Assembly (NCBI RefSeq): GCF_002646595.1
Contig: NZ_PDUD01000029.1
Span: 124,001-188,000, forward strand
Reading direction: 5' to 3'
Source of the DNA: Flavilitoribacter nigricans DSM 23189 = NBRC 102662
Lineage (GTDB): Bacteria > Bacteroidota > Bacteroidia > Chitinophagales > Saprospiraceae
Length of the DNA: 64,000 nt
This document shows, piece after piece, positions 58,774 through 64,000 of the stretch. The notes beneath the pieces are model-generated. The model was not told where the DNA came from. It did no database searches and saw nothing but the letters and a program-made list of their open reading frames with translations. Positions within the stretch are counted from its first letter, which is position 1; the number at the start of each line of letters is the position of its first letter. The position numbers were made by a program, and so were the translations under genes.

Positions 58774-59430
58774 ATGAAGCATTTTCTTTACATCAGTCTT
58801 TTTCTACTGGCTTTTGGATTTACAGCCTGTGAAAAAGAAACCTACGACTACGCATCCGCTCCGTCGCTCACTCCCGAGGAACGATTTGACCGGATGGAAA
58901 AACCGCTGATCCTCTATCAGTTTGCGCAACGCCAGCTCGAAAGCGGCCAGGAAAGCGGCTGGTTGATCGATCGGGAAGGTTGGGTAAGAACTTACCATAA
59001 AGCCTATACTCCCGGCAGCGTACCCTCCTCCGATCAGGCTGTTCTCGCTCAGTTGGAACTGGAATACCTCTACGGCGAGGCATCGGAAGGCATTTTTCAG
59101 ATCGAAAAGGCGGAACTGGCAGAGTATCTCCTACAATCCGTAGGACTCAACCAAAATCAGCTTAGCGACCGGACTACCCAGGAAGGCGCTCCTTTATCTC
59201 AGGCATTTTTTGCCTACGCTCAGAAAACCACCCACGTTTCCGCCGGACAAAGCGGCGGCGGTGGTTGCAACAACGGAGGCAATGATTATATACAGGTCAC
59301 TCAGATCTACCGCTCGGTAGTCGACCTGCAAGGACCGGAAAGTCGTTATAATACTTCGGCCAAAGGTCAGGCCATTCATACATGGCTATTAGCTATCCAG
59401 GAAGAATTAAACAGCAAATTGGATCAGTAA
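58774..59430 (+). CDS. Lipoprotein of unknown function downstream of the alpha-E gene
   Basis: The 218-residue lipoprotein (FLLAFGFTACEKE signal, Cys about residue 19) has no family that I recognise. Its mature part is helical and acidic (LTPEERFDRMEKPLILYQFA, QRQLESGQESGWLIDREG). A Gly/Asn-rich stretch with a lone Cys, SAGQSGGGGCNNGGNDYI, lies near residue 155, after which helices resume. It follows the alpha-E gene and precedes a terminator. It may be an extra gene of the amidoligase transcript or an independent surface protein; the sequence does not decide. Confidence 0.68.
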   Translation: MKHFLYISLFLLAFGFTACEKETYDYASAPSLTPEERFDRMEKPLILYQFAQRQLESGQESGWLIDREGWVRTYHKAYTPGSVPSSDQAVLAQLELEYLYGEASEGIFQIEKAELAEYLLQSVGLNQNQLSDRTTQEGAPLSQAFFAYAQKTTHVSAGQSGGGGCNNGGNDYIQVTQIYRSVVDLQGPESRYNTSAKGQAIHTWLLAIQEELNSKLDQ

Positions 59431-59453
59431 TTAATGATCCTCACTTCACATGC

Positions 59454-59496
59454 CAGAAAGCCGCTGCGTATCCCTACCGGCGGCTTTCTGTTTTTT
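59454..59496 (+). terminator. Intrinsic terminator after the lipoprotein gene
   Basis: cagaaagccgc (59454-59464) pairs perfectly with gcggctttctg (59480-59490) and is followed by six T. It lies between convergent genes and serves at least the plus-strand transcript. Confidence 0.9.
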
Positions 59497-59510
59497 GCCC
59501 GTCTTTTCCC

Positions 59511-62500
59511 TTATTGAATTTCCCTGACCAGTAAAGATTGGTTGTTGCGGGCGATCACCAATAATCTTCGATCGCCTAGCTGCAGACTCCGGATATCCCG
59601 TACTTCCCCATCAATACGCCATCCGTCGTTCACAAAACCGTCGTTGCGGAAGCTACCCTGGCGGTTGCCGGTAAGCAACATGCCGGAGGCCGCATCGTAA
59701 AGCCCGAGGTCCGTTCTGGAACCATAAAAATTCCCGGCCAGGAATAGATCCGGTATGCCGTCTTGGTCAAAGTCGTCCACCCGGATCGCAAATACCGGGC
59801 TGAGCTGGGCCATTTTGGGTAAGGGCTCCAGTTTAAAATTGCCCTTCCCGTCTCCCAGAGCTACCGAGCTGGCCAGCTGTTCTATCTGCTTTACGGTGGC
59901 CCCTTTTAAAGTGCCTGCATCAAAGATCTCCGAAAAGCTCAATCGGGCAAACTCCGCATAAGTGCCCATAGACTGCCGCAGATCCGGCATTTGCTTCATG
60001 AGCTCGTCGATGGAAGCCAGGGTATACTCTTTCCTCTGCCGGTAATGCGTGATCAGGGGATCGGTTTTGAAATTGCCGTCAAAATCCTTGATGTACAGGC
60101 GAACCGGTTCTTCCGGACTGGCTTCGAAAAAATTATTCAGTCCCCAGTTGCCCAGCACCATATCCAGATTCCCGTCGCCGTTGGCATCCGCAAGTTGGAT
60201 ACAGTTCCACCAACCGCCTGATTCCGGTAATGCTTCCGCTTTCCAGGCGCCCCGACGGATGTGCAGTAACTGTACCGGCATCCACTCTCCCACCACCACC
60301 AGGGTGCGTTCGCCGTTTGCTTCCAGGTAGGCTGCATCGGTGACCATGCCGAGTTTTCCTCCCGCGGGCAGGTGATCTTTGGCCACATTGCGGAACCGGC
60401 CTTTTCCATCGTTCAGTAAAAGGTAGCTTTCCGGATCATGTCCGTAATTACCCGGAATGGAACGGCTGCCGACGAAAAGGTCTATGGCACCATCCTCGTT
60501 AAAATCCAGGGGTACCACACAGGCACCATTGCCCGATACCGGCTCGAGGGCATCTGGCTTCGGGGTAAAATTCCCCATTCCGTCGTTGATGTAAAGGCGG
60601 TCCAAAAACACCTGCGCGGAAACATCCACCTCTCCCCCACCGTTGACGAGATAAAGATCGGCATCACCGTCCTGATCCGCATCGAAGAACGCGGCGTCCA
60701 CTTCTTCTCCTTCCCGGTTATCGGCAAAAAAGTTGGGCGCGGGCCGGAAACCCACTCCGGCAATCTGGTAGAAAAGCTCCCCGCTTTGTCCTTTAGCTCC
60801 GCATACATACAGATCCTCCAGGCCGTCACCGTTCACATCCCCTACCGCCAGCCGCGGTCCCTGGGTAGATAAAAGGTGCGGAATGAGGGGTTCTTCATTG
60901 AAATCTATAAAAGTATTTTCTACGTGCTGGAAATCCAGACCGTACGAGTCTCCCGGTACGAAGGATGGTGATTGAGCGTTTCCAGCCGATATATCGCCGG
61001 GGCGGGCTTCTTCCTGCCTGACGATAAGTGTCTGATCCGCCGGGATATCGACCAGCGTACTGGTACTGCCACCCGGCCAGCGGACTTCCACCCGGTCAAC
61101 CGATCCGGCCTTACCCAGGCCAAATAAAAGCTGGGGTTCGACGGAGGAAAGATACCCCTTGCTGGTGTAGAGTTCCTGACATTGTTCCAGATCGCCTGTG
61201 CGGACCGTCACCTTGGCCCCGATCCCAAATTTATTGAGGCCGGTACCCCCGAGTTGTATTTTCAGATAGTGATTGCCTGCCAGATCATTACGGTAGACCG
61301 ATGCCCGTTCATTCAGATTGTTCACCACCAGATCGAAATCGCCGTCATTGTCCAGATCGGCGAATGTAGCTCCGTTGGAAACCCCGAAGTGATCCAGTCC
61401 CCAGTCGCCGGAGACATTTTTGAAGGTGAGATCTGCCTGGTTCCGGAAGGCGTAATTATTCGTTTTACCGGATGGCATTTTTTCGATCAGCACCCGGTCC
61501 GGCGCTACCGCCTGGATCTGCTTGTTGGAAATATACCGCAGGTAATCCAGATCGTTGGGGCGACGCCAGATACCGTTGGTAATGAAGATATCCTTCCAGC
61601 CATCATTGTCCAGATCGGAAACCAGAGGCGTCCAACTCCAGTCCGTAGCTTCGATCCCGGTGATCTGGGCTACTTCCGAGAATACGGGGATATTGCCTTC
61701 CTTGTTCCCCCGGTTGAGTTGCAGCATATTCCGGGAAAACTGAGCATAGTATCCGAAGCTGCGCTTCAACAGGTAAATATTGTAAGAATCCGAACCGACG
61801 GTATTTTTCACCAGTTCCTCTACCTCGGGTTTCATATCCAGACTGATGATGTCCGGCAGATTATCATTGTTCCAGTCGGCGATCGTATTCCCCATCGAAA
61901 AATGACTCGTATAGCTCATCGCCTCTTCGATATCTTCGGAAAAGGTGCCGTCGCCATTGTTGAGGTACAGGTAATCGTTCTCGTGAAAGTCATTCGAGAC
62001 AAAGACATCCGGCCAGCCGTCCCGGTTGAGATCACCGATGGCCAGCCCCAGTCCGTAGCCGATGCGGCTGCTGAAAATACCGGCCCGGTCCGTTACGTCC
62101 ACAAACTTGCCCACCGGCTGCCCCGGCGGAGGGATCTGGTCGTTGCGCAGGAGTCGATCTCCGGCCAGACTGTCCCGCTGCGGCCGCAGGCTGGCGGCCT
62201 TGCCGTAATTGCCGATCGAATGCACGGAATGGTTCAGCAGGTATACATCCAGATCACCGTCGAGATCATAATCAAAAAAAGCGGCCTGGGTAGCGAATCC
62301 ACTGAAATCCAGCCCGTACGCGGCAGCCTGTTCTTCAAAAACAACACCGTTGGAAGTTTCGCCCTGGTTGATGTATAAGCGGTTGATCCCTTTTTTCCCC
62401 TTGTAGTCTCCCAACTGGCAGACATAGATATCCAGCCAGCCGTCACCGTTGATATCGACCATGGTCACCCCGGTGGACCAGGAAGTGGTGGTGCCCACTC

Positions 62501-62807
62501 CGGCCGATTCGGTGATATCCTCAAACTGGAGATCGCCCCGGTTGAGGTAGAGGCGATTAGAACTTTCATTAGCGGTAAAGAAAAGATCGGGCAGGCCATC
62601 GTTGTTGACATCTCCGGCCGCCACTCCGCCACCATTGTAGTAGTACAGATACTGGATGATATTGAAGGAGTCCGACTCCAGCAGATCGTTGCTGAACGCA
62701 ATCCCGGTATCCACCTGTAAACTAAAAGGCTTCTCCTTCTCCTGCCGGCATCCCACCAGGCTCAGACCCACAATCACAACTCCTATGGCGATACAGATAC
62801 GCTTCAC
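59511..62807 (-). CDS. FG-GAP/VCBS-repeat lipoprotein with ASPIC/UnbV-type domain
   Basis: The protein of about 1098 residues has a lipoprotein signal (CIAIGVVIVGLSLVGCRQE). It consists of many FG-GAP/VCBS-type repeats with calcium-like DxDxDGxxD loops (VAAGDVNNDGLPDLFFTANE, VTMVDINGDGWLDIYVCQLG, FFDYDLDGDLDVYLLNHSVH, LVSDLDNDGWKDIFITNGIW). In the middle is an ASPIC/UnbV-like domain (KIQLGGTGLNKFGIGAKVTV ... VEPQLLFGLGKAGSVDRVEV, RWPGG), followed by more repeats. It should form calcium-bound beta-propellers at the cell surface and bind or present ligands. The GTG start at 62807 is preferred since an upstream start would overlap the DUF4249 gene by 58 nt. In Bacteroidota such proteins are often near TonB-dependent receptors, as here. 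Confidence 0.85.
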   Translation of the reverse strand: MKRICIAIGVVIVGLSLVGCRQEKEKPFSLQVDTGIAFSNDLLESDSFNIIQYLYYYNGGGVAAGDVNNDGLPDLFFTANESSNRLYLNRGDLQFEDITESAGVGTTTSWSTGVTMVDINGDGWLDIYVCQLGDYKGKKGINRLYINQGETSNGVVFEEQAAAYGLDFSGFATQAAFFDYDLDGDLDVYLLNHSVHSIGNYGKAASLRPQRDSLAGDRLLRNDQIPPPGQPVGKFVDVTDRAGIFSSRIGYGLGLAIGDLNRDGWPDVFVSNDFHENDYLYLNNGDGTFSEDIEEAMSYTSHFSMGNTIADWNNDNLPDIISLDMKPEVEELVKNTVGSDSYNIYLLKRSFGYYAQFSRNMLQLNRGNKEGNIPVFSEVAQITGIEATDWSWTPLVSDLDNDGWKDIFITNGIWRRPNDLDYLRYISNKQIQAVAPDRVLIEKMPSGKTNNYAFRNQADLTFKNVSGDWGLDHFGVSNGATFADLDNDGDFDLVVNNLNERASVYRNDLAGNHYLKIQLGGTGLNKFGIGAKVTVRTGDLEQCQELYTSKGYLSSVEPQLLFGLGKAGSVDRVEVRWPGGSTSTLVDIPADQTLIVRQEEARPGDISAGNAQSPSFVPGDSYGLDFQHVENTFIDFNEEPLIPHLLSTQGPRLAVGDVNGDGLEDLYVCGAKGQSGELFYQIAGVGFRPAPNFFADNREGEEVDAAFFDADQDGDADLYLVNGGGEVDVSAQVFLDRLYINDGMGNFTPKPDALEPVSGNGACVVPLDFNEDGAIDLFVGSRSIPGNYGHDPESYLLLNDGKGRFRNVAKDHLPAGGKLGMVTDAAYLEANGERTLVVVGEWMPVQLLHIRRGAWKAEALPESGGWWNCIQLADANGDGNLDMVLGNWGLNNFFEASPEEPVRLYIKDFDGNFKTDPLITHYRQRKEYTLASIDELMKQMPDLRQSMGTYAEFARLSFSEIFDAGTLKGATVKQIEQLASSVALGDGKGNFKLEPLPKMAQLSPVFAIRVDDFDQDGIPDLFLAGNFYGSRTDLGLYDAASGMLLTGNRQGSFRNDGFVNDGWRIDGEVRDIRSLQLGDRRLLVIARNNQSLLVREIQ

Positions 62808-62839
62808 AACAAAAATTACCACTTGCTTAACAAATAAGG

Positions 62840-63904
62840 TCAAAAATAATCCGGCTTTTGGTAACTCGATCCCGGTACCGAGAGACAATTGAGGCAACGC
62901 GGCGGATAATCCCGTTTCGCCGGACTATACTCACATTGGTAGTAAGGTAAAAAAGGAGTATTCTCCGGCAATAAGAATGCCCTGATTGTATCGCTGGACA
63001 TGGCACTGAAATACCCCAACACCTCTTCTCCGGGGTCATTCACATTGTAGATGTTTCCCCGAACGGGTGCCGGTGGCGTATCGAATATGGTGCCAACTGC
63101 CGACAGCGTTTGACCAACCTGACTCCAAAAGGTATAAGCACCTTCGGTCAGACTCCGCAAATAAACATTAAAATAATGTCTTTCGTCGAAACGATTATCC
63201 AATCGGGCGGAAGCGACCTGCAGACGGGAGACCGTTCTGGGCTGATTGGCATCAACATTCAGGAGGGTGAACGAACTCAGATCCGGACGGGTATAAACGA
63301 AACAGGGAGGCGGAATAACGCCAAAGGGATCCGGAAAATCCGTGGGTGAAAGCCGATACACCTCATCTACGTCAAAGCGATAAAAAACGTCTGGAGTAGT
63401 CTGTTCCAGGCTCAGATCTACATAAGCGTTTACCGTTGGTACAATGATACTGTTGCCGTATTCATTAACTTCCCGTATCTCGCCAAAATCGAAATTCAGA
63501 CTATCGAGACGGGCGTAAATACCGGGAGTAACTTCCCGTTCCGATTCGTATTCTTCGCCGTTATCCAACTCGATATGCAGGTAATAAGTGCGGCCGATCT
63601 CCACGCTGAACGTCTGCTCCGGGATCCGGTATTGGCCTTCGCTCATATCCACGTAGGTAGCAGAATTTCCTTCGTTGTCAAAAATGCGGACGGTCGCCCC
63701 TTCCAGCGGTATCGTTTTCCGCTGGGAATTTGCGGTCCGGCCCAGATAAAGCTGAAAAGGTCCCGGGCCGTTCACGACACTTCCGTCCACGACCAACTGG
63801 CCACCCGATCTTTCCGTGTCGAAATCGATCACCTCGATACAGCCGGTCAGCATAACCGCCAAATACAGGAACATCATTATCGGTAAGTGCAGGCGCTGCT
63901 TCAT
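62840..63904 (-). CDS. DUF4249 outer membrane lipoprotein
   Basis: The 354-residue product has a lipoprotein signal (MFLYLAVMLTGCIEVIDFDT). It shows the DUF4249 pattern: LVVDGSVVNGPGPFQLYLGR near the N-terminus, PLEGATVRIFDNEGNSATYV, GRTYYLHIELDNGEEYESER and a C-terminal cysteine-bearing segment (YYQCEYSPAKRDYPPRCLNC). It starts 4 nt after the stop of the TonB-dependent receptor gene. These proteins are regularly encoded beside such receptors and are thought to work with them in uptake at the surface. The gene belongs to a minus-strand operon with the receptor upstream and the FG-GAP lipoprotein downstream. Confidence 0.87.
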   Translation of the reverse strand: MKQRLHLPIMMFLYLAVMLTGCIEVIDFDTERSGGQLVVDGSVVNGPGPFQLYLGRTANSQRKTIPLEGATVRIFDNEGNSATYVDMSEGQYRIPEQTFSVEIGRTYYLHIELDNGEEYESEREVTPGIYARLDSLNFDFGEIREVNEYGNSIIVPTVNAYVDLSLEQTTPDVFYRFDVDEVYRLSPTDFPDPFGVIPPPCFVYTRPDLSSFTLLNVDANQPRTVSRLQVASARLDNRFDERHYFNVYLRSLTEGAYTFWSQVGQTLSAVGTIFDTPPAPVRGNIYNVNDPGEEVLGYFSAMSSDTIRAFLLPENTPFLPYYQCEYSPAKRDYPPRCLNCLSVPGSSYQKPDYF

Positions 63905-63908
63905 GTTC

Positions 63909-64000
63909 TTAATAACTAAAGGTGTAGGAAATAGCCGGGATCAGGGTGCCCAGCACGGATAATTTAGTTGGACTGGGAAAGAATTTGTTCCCGAATTGCT
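63909..64000 (-). CDS. TonB-dependent receptor, C-terminal end only (truncated by window edge)
   Basis: Read on the minus strand, the last 30 codons give QFGNKFFPSPTKLSVLGTLI followed by PAISYTFSY and a stop (63909-63911). A final aromatic-rich strand of this kind is the usual end of an outer membrane beta-barrel. The DUF4249 gene begins 4 nt further on, which is the standard arrangement of carboxypeptidase-regulatory-domain TonB receptors. Nothing upstream of this is in the window, so the substrate and domains are unknown. Confidence 0.7.
   Translation of the reverse strand, partial: QFGNKFFPSPTKLSVLGTLIPAISYTFSY

Noticed and set aside
61182-62378. A 398-codon plus-strand open frame opposite the FG-GAP protein
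   Set aside because: Repeated Asp/Gly codons of the FG-GAP repeats create long antisense frames; the translation has no signal, domain or start context.

Overview
The window reads as chromosomal DNA of a member of the Bacteroidota, most likely an aerobic Saprospiria/Lewinella-type bacterium. That lineage guess is an inference from gene content, not a measured assignment. The pointers are a SusC/SusD pair, a second TonB-dependent receptor with a DUF4249 lipoprotein, lipoproteins with short Bacteroidota-type signals, a secreted subtilase with a gliding/type IX-like C-terminal domain, an ASPIC/FG-GAP protein, promoters resembling TAnnTTTG and few Shine-Dalgarno sequences. I see no rRNA, tRNA, CRISPR array, insertion sequence or phage gene.

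Layout. 1-6.6 kb: the end of an M1 peptidase, a cupin, a GT4 glycosyltransferase, a deoxynucleoside kinase, gatC, an ABC ATPase, a PduO-type cobalamin adenosyltransferase and a MobA-like protein. 6.9-16.7 kb: susC, susD and a lipoprotein, then a subtilase and a small secreted protein. 17-28 kb: murQ with a sugar kinase, priA, a PfkB kinase, a short DnaE polymerase and a ceramidase-like hydrolase. 28-48 kb: a [NiFe]-hydrogenase locus. 48.5-58.7 kb: an amidoligase-type locus (circularly permuted ATP-grasp, alpha-E, transglutaminase and DUF2126 domains). 58.8-64 kb: a lipoprotein, a large FG-GAP/ASPIC lipoprotein, a DUF4249 lipoprotein and the tail of a TonB-dependent receptor.

The hydrogenase locus is the centrepiece. 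Its small and large subunits resemble the high-affinity, oxygen-insensitive group 1h lineage (former group 5) and the related Bacteroidota lineage called 1l; I cannot separate these without a tree. There are two small-subunit genes and one large-subunit gene, an endopeptidase, hypABCDEF, a TPR protein, an NHL-repeat propeller, a group III truncated globin, a NiCoT-type nickel permease, two TetR paralogues and two small proteins of unknown function. A diheme cytochrome and a beta-helix lipoprotein lie on the opposite strand between hypA and hypB. The palindrome ATTAGAA-N6-TTCTAAT occurs once upstream of the structural genes and twice, 21 bp apart, upstream of hypB. This suggests one regulon controlling enzyme and maturation. 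The expected role is scavenging of trace H2 as a survival or supplementary energy source under air.

The amidoligase locus carries the same catalytic module in two forms: fused (847 aa) on the minus strand with two transglutaminases, and split (477 + 325 aa) on the plus strand. Its product is unknown. A further recurring feature is a family of degenerate short tandem repeats of the aacacattaacacatt type in many intergenic gaps, several ending directly at a start codon.
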